The notes beneath the pieces were generated by a model. It searched no databases, was not told the DNA's origin, and saw only the letters and a program-made list of their open reading frames with translations. Below are positions 1 to 9,590 of a stretch of 64,000 nucleotides of DNA, piece after piece; the first letter of the stretch is position 1; every line of letters starts with the position of its first letter. The translations under genes and the position numbers were made by a program. The DNA is from Alicyclobacillus tolerans (GTDB lineage: Bacteria > Bacillota > Bacilli > Alicyclobacillales > Alicyclobacillaceae). The stretch spans positions 62,001 to 126,000 of the forward strand of contig NZ_JAJFNK010000011.1 of the NCBI RefSeq assembly GCF_021739485.1. Reading direction: 5' to 3'.

Positions 1-531
1 TCCTAAGTATTGTTTGGTGATGGCTTGCCACTTGGCCGGGTCCTTAAACGTCAGCTGCACGACGTTTTTCCCAGTCTGTGGGTCTTGTCCCCAACTCGCA
101 TTACTTTTGAGGTCTTTACCGGTCAACAGCGGTTTGACGTTGGGCGGCGGTGCGACGGTTCCGTTTTTAAGCTGTACGGCGCTTCCGTAGATCTCGAGGT
201 TAGCCGTCTGCCCAATGATTTTCTCCGCCTGCTGCTGGTTAAACGTTCCAGCTAGTTCAACGCGGATAAAGTGCCCATTTTCTAAATCGATGATGGGCGA
301 TGCAACTCCCGTTAAGTTCACGCGCATTTCAACAGCCTGCAAAGCGGCCTTAATGCCTTGCTGAGTTAACGGTTCTCCCTGTGTTGGTTCAATCTGATAG
401 AGCAGGTCAAACCCGCCCTTTAAATCCAAACCTAGTGGGATGGTCTTCCACAGCTGCATTGAAGTACCGGCCGTTAACCCCAATACAGCGAGGACGATAA
501 TCAAAAAGCTGCCGAATCGGCCCCACCTCAT
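1..531 (-). CDS. secD: Protein translocase subunit SecD (N-terminal part, cut by window edge)
   Basis: SecD is a membrane subunit of the Sec export machinery that uses the proton gradient to help pull proteins across the membrane. Only the first 177 residues lie in the window. They show one N-terminal membrane segment (about residues 8-25) followed by the family motif IPLGLDLKGGFDLLYQI at about residues 32-48, and then the start of the P1 periplasmic domain. The ATG at 529-531 is preceded by a strong ribosome site (GGAGGAGGA, 540-548). A sigma-A type promoter lies at 730-759, so the mRNA has a leader of about 190 bases, which also contains a small open frame overlapping this start by four bases. 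The comN-like gene upstream matches the Bacillus order. Identity is secure; whether secF is fused or separate cannot be seen. Confidence 0.93.
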   Translation of the reverse strand, partial: MRWGRFGSFLIIVLAVLGLTAGTSMQLWKTIPLGLDLKGGFDLLYQIEPTQGEPLTQQGIKAALQAVEMRVNLTGVASPIIDLENGHFIRVELAGTFNQQQAEKIIGQTANLEIYGSAVQLKNGTVAPPPNVKPLLTGKDLKSNASWGQDPQTGKNVVQLTFKDPAKWQAITKQYLG

Positions 532-722
532 GCTGCTTGTCCTCCTCCGAGCGGAGCCTGTCCGCTGCGCATTCCTCTCATCCATCGAAAAAAACCATGT
601 GAGGTTCCAAAACTAACGTGTGACTTCCAAAAAGCATGTGAATTCCATAAAAACTGTGTAAGTGCCTGACGATGTAAGCAAAAAGACCGCAAAAAATCAC
701 TCAAACAGGACCGTAACCACAT
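528..722 (-). CDS. Possible leader peptide upstream of secD (64 residues, speculative)
   Basis: An open frame starts at ATG 720-722 and ends in a TGA that overlaps the secD ATG (ATGA). The predicted peptide is rich in Phe, Trp and His. It has an in-frame repeated motif: FLWNSH, AFWKSH, SFGTSH, then GFFRW. The end of the frame encodes Gly-Gly-Gly because it is the secD ribosome site. No ribosome site of its own is visible; the ATG sits almost at the predicted transcription start (about 723), so it would need leaderless initiation, or a later TTG. Arrest peptides that report Sec or YidC function are known upstream of secDF or yidC in other bacteria (VemP, MifM, ApdA/ApcA). The C-terminal QAPL only loosely recalls their RAPP motif. 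It could instead be untranslated leader RNA. Confidence 0.3.
   Translation of the reverse strand: MWLRSCLSDFLRSFCLHRQALTQFLWNSHAFWKSHVSFGTSHGFFRWMRGMRSGQAPLGGGQAA
584..665. repeat. Four degenerate ~18-21 bp repeats in the secD leader
   Basis: Read on the minus strand, the motif CACAnG(n)TTTTTnTGGAA occurs four times in a row, with spacings of 18 to 21 bases, each a multiple of three. The units begin near 656, 640, 620 and 601. They lie between the secD promoter and the secD start, inside the possible leader frame, where they encode the recurring W-x-S-H pattern. They could be RNA elements or coding repeats. Confidence 0.6.
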
Positions 723-729
723 ACCGTCT

Positions 730-759
730 AGTATAAGCAACAGCCGATTGCCGCGTCAA
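730..759 (-). promoter_or_regulatory. Sigma-A type promoter for secD
   Basis: On the minus strand there is a -35 box TTGACG (754-759), an 18-base spacer and a -10 box TATACT (730-735). Transcription would start near 723 and run about 190 bases before secD. The tyrS promoter has the same -10 box and spacer length. Confidence 0.7.
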
Positions 760-791
760 ACCGTTTCAGTTGGTTGATAGATCCAAGAACT

Positions 792-1067
792 TCACGGAGT
801 TTCGCCGTCGAAAACCCCTTTATAGGCATTCACCGTGGTGTAGTTCATAAATTGCCCAACCTTCAAGTTGAGGACATTGGCTACCCACTGGTGAAGTGGG
901 ACCGTTCCTTTCGTCATGGCGCGCACGCAAGCCCATACCTGATCGGGTGTGACTTCCCCGTAACCCAGCAGATGGAATTCTTCCGCCTTGACCCGGCACA
1001 ACTGTTCAAGGTCTTTTTCGTACGCGTGCCAATTCGCAGATTCGTGTTCGCGTGTATCTTCGGACAA
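792..1067 (-). CDS. comN: ComN-like post-transcriptional regulator (YrzD family)
   Basis: This 91-residue soluble protein begins with acidic, charged residues and resembles the small 'post-transcriptional regulator' family (ComN/YrzD), whose Bacillus member acts on comE mRNA and its localisation with DivIVA. The centre (about residues 20-75) carries the family-like pattern with LGYGEVTPDQVWACV and a VANVLNLKVGQFMNYTT stretch. It starts with TTG (1065-1067) behind a good ribosome site GGAGGAA (1074-1080). It lies between spoVB, which is divergent, and secD, which is exactly the Bacillus arrangement and supports the assignment. The regulatory role in this organism is inferred from the family; only the sequence pattern and gene position are seen here. 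Confidence 0.7.
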   Translation of the reverse strand: MSEDTREHESANWHAYEKDLEQLCRVKAEEFHLLGYGEVTPDQVWACVRAMTKGTVPLHQWVANVLNLKVGQFMNYTTVNAYKGVFDGETP

Positions 1068-1278
1068 GGCCAGTTCCTCCTACGGGCTATTGTTATGTCC
1101 CACATTCGCCACAATTGAGGCGATTCCTTCTGGAAGGTGGACTAACCTCCCTGCACTGCGCATACCTTTTCAAACAAGAGAGACAAACTGTTTGCGCACC
1201 TGCATCCGCCAAGGGGTTGTTGTGCATTCCCGAACCATTTGCTCACTTTGCAACGCTTCTCAAAAGGAGTCGTCCACG

Positions 1279-2862
1279 ATGACACGCCATTCCTTTCTCC
1301 ACGGTGCGTTTGTGTTGATTGCCGCAAGTCTGGTCACCCGGATCATGGGCTTTGCCTACCGCATTGTCTTAACCCGCTTAGTTGGAGCAACCGGAATGGG
1401 TTTGTTTCAACTCGTGTTTCCTTTGCTCAGTTTAGTTTTGACGTTTGTGACGGCCGGGTTGCCCATCGCCATTTCGAAATTGGTCGCAGAGGCGATGGTG
1501 ACCCGGGACAAAGTGCGAGTGCGCCGGATTCTGAACGTGAGTACGTCGGTCATTCTATCTCTCGCCGTCGTGTTTACTCTACTGATGTGGTTAATGCGCG
1601 GTTTTGTGCTTCATCACTGGCTCACGGACCCGCGCGCTTACCCGACGTATCTAGCCATGATCCCGATTGTGGCCGTCATCTCGATTTCCAGCATCTACAG
1701 AGGGTACTTTCAGGGACTGCAGGACATGTCGCCACCGGCATGGGCGTCGATTGTGGAACAGACCGTGCGCATTGTAAGCATCTGGGTTCTCGCAGCATAC
1801 TTTGTTCGCTTCAGTCTGCCAATGGCGGCCGCAGCGGCCATGATCGGCATGGTCCTCGGGGAATTGTCCGGGCTGCTGTTTCTCATAGCCCAATACCGGA
1901 AACGCGGAAGGTTGTCCGTGGTGCTGCCGGACGCCCCGGAACGCAGCCTGGAAACGTGGCGCCAAACCCTGAGAGCATTGGTCGAAATTGCGGCTCCCGT
2001 CACACTGAGCCGCCTCATCGGCTCGGTTATTTACGCCATCGAGCCTGTGTTGGTCACTCGATCCCTCCTCATCGCAGGAGTGACGACCGCCACTGCGACA
2101 AGCCTGTACGGAAAGTTCAGCGGCATGGCCATTCCGCTGCTCGTGTTTCCGACCGTGTTCACAGGCTCACTGGCCGTGAACTTGGTGCCTTCCGTATCCG
2201 AAGCGGTAGCGGGGTCGGAACGGCATCGCGTGCGCATCCGGTTATCCCAGAGCTTCAGGGCCACTGCCATCGTGGGGTTCCCGATGTCCGTCATGCTGAC
2301 TTTGTTTGCGGAGCCCTTGTGCCGGATCGTCTTTCATGAGCCATCCGTCGGACCGATTCTAGCCATCATGGCTCCCGCAGGGTTTTTGTTGTACCTTCAA
2401 GGTCCGCTGGTGGGAATCTTACAGGGACTCAACCATGCCGGAGTCGCCATGCGAAACTCGATCATTGGCGGCATCATTCGCCTCGGACTGTACTATGTAT
2501 TAGCTTCCCAACCTGACCTTCAGATCCTCGGCGTGGCGTGGGCTTTGACGATTTCTGTCACTTTGACCAGCGTGCTTCAATTTTGGAGCGTATACCGTTA
2601 CGTCGGTTTTTCCATTCGCATTACAGACACTGTAAAGATTGCAGTAGCTGCGCTGATCTCTTTGGCAATCATGGAAATTCTCAGCCCCGACGTTTCACAA
2701 TTGAGCGCATCGGCGATGCTTGCCGCGGCCGCCGGAGGACTCATGGTGTATTTCGTACTGTTGTGCTCGTTTCGAGTTCTCACTTCTCAAACTATGGAAC
2801 GGATCCCGAAAGTCGGAACCATTTTGGGGAGAATTGTCTCTTCAATCCCGTTCGCGGTGTGA
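1279..2862 (+). CDS. spoVB: Stage V sporulation protein B, lipid-linked oligosaccharide flippase family
   Basis: SpoVB is an integral membrane protein of the MOP/MATE flippase superfamily needed for spore cortex peptidoglycan synthesis, probably moving lipid-linked precursors across the outer forespore membrane. The protein of 527 residues is almost entirely hydrophobic, with about 14 membrane segments, and opens with the family-type stretch FVLIAASLVTRIMGFAYRI and LVGATGMGLFQLVFPL. A much longer frame extends upstream to 988, but ATG 1279 is the right start because AAAGGAG lies just before it (1264-1270) and the family aligns from here. It is transcribed divergently from the comN-like gene. 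No sporulation sigma factor promoter could be assigned with confidence. Confidence 0.92.
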   Translation: MTRHSFLHGAFVLIAASLVTRIMGFAYRIVLTRLVGATGMGLFQLVFPLLSLVLTFVTAGLPIAISKLVAEAMVTRDKVRVRRILNVSTSVILSLAVVFTLLMWLMRGFVLHHWLTDPRAYPTYLAMIPIVAVISISSIYRGYFQGLQDMSPPAWASIVEQTVRIVSIWVLAAYFVRFSLPMAAAAAMIGMVLGELSGLLFLIAQYRKRGRLSVVLPDAPERSLETWRQTLRALVEIAAPVTLSRLIGSVIYAIEPVLVTRSLLIAGVTTATATSLYGKFSGMAIPLLVFPTVFTGSLAVNLVPSVSEAVAGSERHRVRIRLSQSFRATAIVGFPMSVMLTLFAEPLCRIVFHEPSVGPILAIMAPAGFLLYLQGPLVGILQGLNHAGVAMRNSIIGGIIRLGLYYVLASQPDLQILGVAWALTISVTLTSVLQFWSVYRYVGFSIRITDTVKIAVAALISLAIMEILSPDVSQLSASAMLAAAAGGLMVYFVLLCSFRVLTSQTMERIPKVGTILGRIVSSIPFAV

Positions 2863-2919
2863 ACATCTCCAGCGAAAGCTGCATGAATCCGCAGGTTTGT
2901 TCTCTACTGGGTTTGTTGT

Positions 2920-3672
2920 CTACTTTCTGCGGAATGGGTTAACGTTGGAGGGGTTGCTGCTGCCGCTTCCCCCGTTCCCGCTGTCATCGTCTTTTTCGCT
3001 TATGAACAAGGACCCCGACTGGTCCACGGTTGCGTACACGACCTTTCGCAAGTCGTGGTAGCCGCGTTTCGATAGTTCATTGCTGAGCCACCCTACGTCT
3101 TTCTTGAGGATTTGCAAGGTTTTCTTGACCGGCACCCCATCGACAATGACCGGCAAGGGAATGCTCTCGGGCTGAACAGGTTGATTCAGGTCCGCCGGAG
3201 TCAACGGGCGTTTCTCTGCTGCTGGAAAGACACTGAGCGTTCCGGACGTCTCCAGAATGGCAAATTCGACGTCGGCAACATTGGCAACGCCGCGGTCCCG
3301 CAGCTGCGTCAGAAGGTCATGCATCGTATACCGTATCTTTCGCATCTCTTTGTCTTTGATTTTTCCGTGTTCAATTAAAACCGAAGGCTCTCCGTCGACC
3401 CAGTGGCGGAAACGGTGACTCTTGAGCTGCAAAATTGCAACCACAATTTGCAGAACGACTAAAGAGCCGATGGCCAGCAGGGACCGGTACAACGGAACCG
3501 CTGTATCTTCCATAGGAAGAGTGGACAACTCTGCGATCATCATTGAGACCACGAAGTCAAAAACGGACAGTTCGCCAATTTCTCGCTTCCCCATCAAACG
3601 AAGGGCCAACATCACTGCAACGTACAGGACGATCACGCGAAGTGCAAACTGCCAAAACGATATGTCACCCAT
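2920..3672 (-). CDS. DUF421 / YetF-type membrane protein
   Basis: The 250-residue protein has three N-terminal membrane segments (about residues 8-90) with the family signature LRLMGKREIGELSVFDFVVSMMIAEL, followed by a soluble domain carrying DGEPSVLIEHGKI and MRKIRYTMHDLLTQLR (YetF domain, DUF421). The family is widespread in Bacillota, often in sporulating species, and its biochemical role is not settled. The C-terminus is a Ser/Gly/Asn-rich tail, longer than usual. The start is ATG 3670-3672, not the longer frame to 3708, because GAAAGGGG (3684-3691 read in reverse) is its only ribosome site. That site is part of a 9-bp hairpin (3681-3717). It follows the GGDEF gene on the same strand after 136 bases. 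Confidence 0.85.
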   Translation of the reverse strand: MGDISFWQFALRVIVLYVAVMLALRLMGKREIGELSVFDFVVSMMIAELSTLPMEDTAVPLYRSLLAIGSLVVLQIVVAILQLKSHRFRHWVDGEPSVLIEHGKIKDKEMRKIRYTMHDLLTQLRDRGVANVADVEFAILETSGTLSVFPAAEKRPLTPADLNQPVQPESIPLPVIVDGVPVKKTLQILKKDVGWLSNELSKRGYHDLRKVVYATVDQSGSLFISEKDDDSGNGGSGSSNPSNVNPFRRK

Positions 3673-3680
3673 GATGCACA

Positions 3681-3717
3681 AACCCCTTTCTGGGGGTATT
3701 GTGACCAAAAAGGGGTT
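3681..3717 (-). promoter_or_regulatory. Hairpin enclosing the ribosome site of the DUF421 gene
   Basis: AACCCCTTT (3681-3689) and AAAGGGGTT (3709-3717) form a perfect 9-bp stem. On the minus-strand transcript the 3' arm contains the AAAGGGG ribosome site of the DUF421 gene, about 10 bases before its ATG. This could limit translation. A role as an attenuating terminator for the upstream GGDEF gene is less likely because no uridine run follows. Confidence 0.5.
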
Positions 3718-3808
3718 GTTTCCTGCACATTCTGTGGTTTATTTTTGGACCGCAACACCGCTTCTTGCCTCTGCTGAGGGCTTGAGCTGCCGCTTCTACC
3801 AGAATGGG

Positions 3809-5962
3809 CTATGCCAGGGATTCTTCGATGGCTTGGTGAAGTTTTGCAAACAGCGATCCGATCCGGTCAAACAAAGTTGTGACGTCTTCGACGTCGCGAA
3901 ATACGGCAGACAGATGCCTTACCCGCAACGGGATCGCCACATTTGCAGCAGTGACAAAACCATGAGAATGAACGGCTTCGTCCATTCTATGGGCGATGAG
4001 TTCCAATTCACTTTCATTTACGTCCGTAAGCAATACCAGGAACTCGTCCCCGCCATATCGACAAGCCACTTCTGTGTGGCGAAGGGCCTCCCGGAGAACT
4101 GTTGCAATCTCGCGCAGCATCCGGTCCCCGGTTTCAAAACCGAATGTGGTGTTCACGCGGGTAAAGTTGACGACATCAAAGCAAATCACTGCGAAGCGAT
4201 GAATCCCTTGGCTGAACTGCTCACGTGAGCGAACTGTGAGAAAATGATAGGTATAGAGTCCTGTGAGTTCATCGATGAACAACTGGGCATTTAAATCTGG
4301 AGCGTACAGGGCAGTGTGGTTGCGCCCTCTGTGCTTTGCTCCCCAATACATCGCCGAATCGGCTTTAAGGAGCAAGTCTCGATCGTTGGTCGCATGCAGC
4401 GGGCAACTAGCGACCCCGCTGCTGATGGTAATGCCTTGCAACTGGTAACCGTCATGCTCGACAACGTGGCGACTGACAGCGATTCGAATTTGCTCGATCC
4501 TCTCCACGGCCTCCTCCGGACCCATGGGCAAAATCAAGCCGAATTCTTCTCCGCCGTAGCGAGCTACAACCGCGTCGGGGCCTGCCAAATCCACCATGAG
4601 CTGCCCCACCGAACGCAAAACCTGGTCACCCGCCACGTGACCGTATGTGTCGTTAAACTTTTTGAAGTAATCCACGTCGATGACAGCTACAGAGATTGCC
4701 CGTTCAGTCTCTTTGCATTGATTCACCCGGTGCGATAAGGCTTCGTAAAAGAAACGGTGATTGTATAATCCGGTCGCGGCATCGCGCCAAGACTGTTCCT
4801 GCAACTCTTGGTACAATTTCGCATTTTCGACCAACACAGCGATAGGTGCTGCCAGCGTCGACCCATCGTGTACGGATTGCGTCGGAAAACCATACGGCCG
4901 TTCTGAATAACAGACCACGACTCCGTGCTGTTGGCGGCGGGATTGCAAAGGAAACGCAACCACGCTCCGGTAGTGCGTGGAACCGACTTTTAAGTCATTC
5001 AGGTCGTGCTTGCGTCCATCCCGCAAATAAACCTTCCGGCGTTCCGAAATGCTCTTCCACAACAATCCACCCTGGGTTTCAGGAATGGCCGTCAGCAGAA
5101 AGTTGGAGGACTCCCTCAACGGATAAATTGCGGCGGGAAGCAGTTCTCTTGTCTCATTGAATAAAAAAATCGCCGAGGCGTCGGCATACGTGACTCTGGC
5201 AGCCATTTCAACGGCTCTTTCGCAGATGCGGTCAATGTCAAATTCAGCAGCCAGTTCAATGGCACCAGCGTGGATCTGTTGAACGGTGCGGTTCCGGCGA
5301 TAAATGCCGATAATCTGTCCTAAGATTGCGACGGGAAGCATCACGATGGGGGCTTCCACCGGATGCGTCGAGGCAACGGAAATCATCCATAAAGCGAAAG
5401 GGAGGCATATCATCGCACTCAGGCCTTCTCCGGCTAGCAGAACAAGAATGTCCTGAAAATCGAACCGGCCGCGCAGCATCTGCAGCACATGAATAAGACC
5501 GTGGTTCACCACAACTAAAGAAACAAGCCCGACCAGGATTTTCGCATAAATGGGCCAGTTGGTCAGGTCCAGTAAAACACCTGGAAAAAACCCATGCATG
5601 GTGAAGGTCATGGCGATGACGCTCCACGCATACTGCCCGGCATTAAACACTCGAACGGACCACTTCATGCTCATTCGACGAACGGCAGGAAAGAGAAGCT
5701 GCGAGACAATCATAAGCCAGATGGCCTCTGAACTGCCGTAAGCCAGCGCCGCTCCAAGGGTTAATGCGAGCCAAAGCGACGTCGTCACCTTTCCAAGGGG
5801 CACTGGAGACGCTTCCACCACCACCGCGAGGACAAACAAAAACACAGTCAGTAAGACACTGTGATGAAGTAAGTCCGGAATATACAAAGCAGCTATGAGA
5901 ATGCCGCTTATCCCAACCGACCACTCGTAGAGCGTCGCTCGGTTCATCCGATTCAATTCCAC
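3809..5962 (-). CDS. Membrane sensor with GAF and two GGDEF domains (diguanylate cyclase)
   Basis: The 717-residue protein has an N-terminal hydrophobic region of about seven to eight membrane segments (residues 12-220), a GAF-like domain (about 235-385) and two consecutive GGDEF domains (about 390-550 and 560-715). GGDEF domains make cyclic di-GMP from GTP. Both signature loops are intact: RYGGEEF at 468-474 and RYGGDEF at 635-641. The usual inhibitory RxxD site five residues before the loop reads AGPD in the first domain and RHTE in the second, so product feedback may be weak. It starts with GTG 5960-5962 behind AGAGGTG. Two active-looking GGDEF domains in one chain is unusual, as tandem output normally pairs GGDEF with EAL. 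The DUF421 gene follows. No nearby target is evident. Confidence 0.9.
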   Translation of the reverse strand: MELNRMNRATLYEWSVGISGILIAALYIPDLLHHSVLLTVFLFVLAVVVEASPVPLGKVTTSLWLALTLGAALAYGSSEAIWLMIVSQLLFPAVRRMSMKWSVRVFNAGQYAWSVIAMTFTMHGFFPGVLLDLTNWPIYAKILVGLVSLVVVNHGLIHVLQMLRGRFDFQDILVLLAGEGLSAMICLPFALWMISVASTHPVEAPIVMLPVAILGQIIGIYRRNRTVQQIHAGAIELAAEFDIDRICERAVEMAARVTYADASAIFLFNETRELLPAAIYPLRESSNFLLTAIPETQGGLLWKSISERRKVYLRDGRKHDLNDLKVGSTHYRSVVAFPLQSRRQQHGVVVCYSERPYGFPTQSVHDGSTLAAPIAVLVENAKLYQELQEQSWRDAATGLYNHRFFYEALSHRVNQCKETERAISVAVIDVDYFKKFNDTYGHVAGDQVLRSVGQLMVDLAGPDAVVARYGGEEFGLILPMGPEEAVERIEQIRIAVSRHVVEHDGYQLQGITISSGVASCPLHATNDRDLLLKADSAMYWGAKHRGRNHTALYAPDLNAQLFIDELTGLYTYHFLTVRSREQFSQGIHRFAVICFDVVNFTRVNTTFGFETGDRMLREIATVLREALRHTEVACRYGGDEFLVLLTDVNESELELIAHRMDEAVHSHGFVTAANVAIPLRVRHLSAVFRDVEDVTTLFDRIGSLFAKLHQAIEESLA

Positions 5963-6305
5963 TCAATCACCTCTCTCACAGCCACCAGCCTACACCTTTG
6001 CTAGTGTCAGAGACCTCTTCCCCGTGTTTGAGCGATGCGATGGGCAACTTGTCCTGAAAGTTGGAACTGGTTTTTGCCATTTCTCTCTACCGCAAATGCC
6101 GCACTGTCACCCGTATTGACCTGGCAAAGGCCGGTCACTCACTTGGTATGTCTGAGATATTATACCACATTGCCGAAAAGGCATGTCGCCATCGACCGTA
6201 CAAAACATAGAATTGGGACAACTGAATAGATATAAGAATGGAGTAAAAAAAGCCATAGATTTGCGGAGATGAACTACAACGAACAGAAAGGAGGAAAAAC
6301 ACGGT
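5963..6305. other. Divergent intergenic region between the GGDEF gene and the TIGR04086 gene
   Basis: This 343-base spacer carries no credible gene. On the minus strand TATAAT (6159-6164) is a good -10 box for the GGDEF gene, but I see no matching -35 box. On the plus strand a strong ribosome site AAAGGAGG lies at about 6287-6294 before the TIGR04086 gene; I could not place its promoter. Confidence 0.5.
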
Positions 6306-6707
6306 ATGGACATGTCCGTTCGCACCACGATGAACTCCCTACGCCGCTTCCCTTTGTTCTACGGCATCACGTGGGCGTTGTTTGTCGCCGTTTTGGGAAC
6401 CCTCGTCGTTTCCTTTTGGGCCCATTTTCACGCCTTGTCTGACGGCAGCATTCTCACAGCAGCCTATGTGGTTCACTGTGTTGCCGTGATATTTGGGGCA
6501 GTGAGTTCGAGTCGGTCAGCTGCCGAACGCGGGTGGTACTATGGGGGACTCGTGGGTCTGATTTACGCCATCCTGATGATCGCTATTGGCATCCTGGTTT
6601 ACAATACATTCTCGATGGACCCCAGTGGTCTATTTCGCGTGTTAGTCATGGTTCTCATCGGCGCTTTTGGCGGCATTATCGGAGTCAATACGGTGCGGGA
6701 CCGCTGA
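6306..6707 (+). CDS. TIGR04086 family membrane protein (YrzE-like)
   Basis: This 133-residue protein has four predicted membrane segments (about residues 15-40, 48-68, 78-98 and 108-128) and a short cytoplasmic N-terminus. The glycine-rich last segment (VMVLIGAFGGIIGVNTV) and its place beside yajC-tgt-queA fit the TIGR04086/YrzE family of Bacillota, whose function is unknown. The ribosome site AAAGGAGG ends about 11 bases before the ATG. It is a single plus-strand gene converging on the queA-tgt-yajC operon. The hairpin at 6734-6787 between them has its T-run only on the minus-strand side. Confidence 0.8.
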   Translation: MDMSVRTTMNSLRRFPLFYGITWALFVAVLGTLVVSFWAHFHALSDGSILTAAYVVHCVAVIFGAVSSSRSAAERGWYYGGLVGLIYAILMIAIGILVYNTFSMDPSGLFRVLVMVLIGAFGGIIGVNTVRDR

Positions 6708-6724
6708 GAGAACCGGGATCGCTG

Positions 6725-6787
6725 AAAAAACCTCCCCTTCAGGACCCCGAAACCGGACCTTTTCCAGACGGGTCCAACCTGAAGGGG
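6725..6787 (-). terminator. Rho-independent terminator of the queA-tgt-yajC operon
   Basis: CCCCTTCAGG (6734-6743) pairs perfectly with CCTGAAGGGG (6778-6787), with an inner GGACC/GGTCC pair. On the minus strand the stem is followed by AGG and six T (6725-6730), 40 bases after the yajC stop. Confidence 0.85.
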
Positions 6788-6826
6788 ATTGTGCCGCAAT
6801 GGTGCCAGGACTTTTACTCTGTAAAG

Positions 6827-7156
6827 TTATTCCTTAGAGTCTTCCGCAGATGGTTCCGTTTCAGGCTGTGCAGTTTCTTCAGTCGAGACAGACGCGGGAG
6901 CTCCCTGCACAACCCGGACCACTGCGCGATTATCAAAATCCACCTCTACACCGTCGGCAATGACCGCGCGAACCCCGGTGTCTGTCATGGCGGTCACGGT
7001 CGCGTACATGCCTCCGGCTGTCAAAATTTTAGCCCCAGGTCCAAGTTGCTGCATCATGTTGTTGCGCTGTTTCTGCTGACGCCTCTGAGGCAAAATTAAC
7101 AATACGTATAGAACGACCAGCATGACGACAATCAGGATCAGATTGCCTGACTTCAT
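6827..7156 (-). CDS. yajC: Preprotein translocase accessory subunit YajC
   Basis: YajC is a small single-span membrane protein that associates with SecDF and the SecYEG channel. The 109-residue product has an N-terminal membrane segment (about residues 5-22) ending in LILPQRRQQKQRNNMMQQL, a hallmark of the family, and a small cytoplasmic domain with PGAKILTAGGMYATV. The C-terminal 25 residues are acidic and Ala/Pro/Glu-rich. The ATG 7154-7156 lies three bases after the tgt stop and shares its upstream GGAGAGG, so it is the last gene of the queA-tgt-yajC operon. secD, often its direct neighbour, is about 6 kb away here. Confidence 0.95.
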   Translation of the reverse strand: MKSGNLILIVVMLVVLYVLLILPQRRQQKQRNNMMQQLGPGAKILTAGGMYATVTAMTDTGVRAVIADGVEVDFDNRAVVRVVQGAPASVSTEETAQPETEPSAEDSKE

Positions 7157-7159
7157 AAG

Positions 7160-9360
<2,201 letters not shown>

Positions 9361-9402
9361 GCGTCTCTCATTCCTTCCAACTTGTCGTTACGCGTGCGTT
9401 CT

Positions 9403-9431
9403 ATTATACGTGATTTCCTCTTTGGAACCAA
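9403..9431 (-). promoter_or_regulatory. Sigma-A type promoter for queA-tgt-yajC
   Basis: On the minus strand TTGGTT (9426-9431), a 17-base spacer and TATAAT (9403-9408) stand about 40 bases before the queA start. The spacing is ideal and the -10 box is perfect. Confidence 0.65.
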
Positions 9432-9445
9432 AGGACTGGAAAACA

Positions 9446-9473
9446 CAAAAAGCGCACCTGAGTGAGGCGCGCT
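9446..9473 (-). terminator. Rho-independent terminator after rsgI
   Basis: AGCGCACCT (9451-9459) and AGGCGCGCT (9465-9473) form a stem with one G-U pair on the minus transcript, followed by a TTTTTG run (9446-9451 region). It lies about 120 bases after the rsgI stop and just upstream of the queA promoter. Confidence 0.75.
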
Positions 9474-9590
9474 CATCCGTAATCTCTCGCGATAAAACCG
9501 TAAATTCCCTCATGCTTTTGGGGCTAGAAACCGCTCAAGCAACTCCTCGACTTAGCGCCCCGCCCGTGTCTCCAAAGCCCTTAGGGCCAT

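Noticed and set aside
988..1278. Long N-terminal extension of the spoVB frame upstream of 1279
   Set aside because: The frame overlaps the divergent comN-like gene, has no ribosome site and does not look like a membrane protein; the family aligns from ATG 1279.
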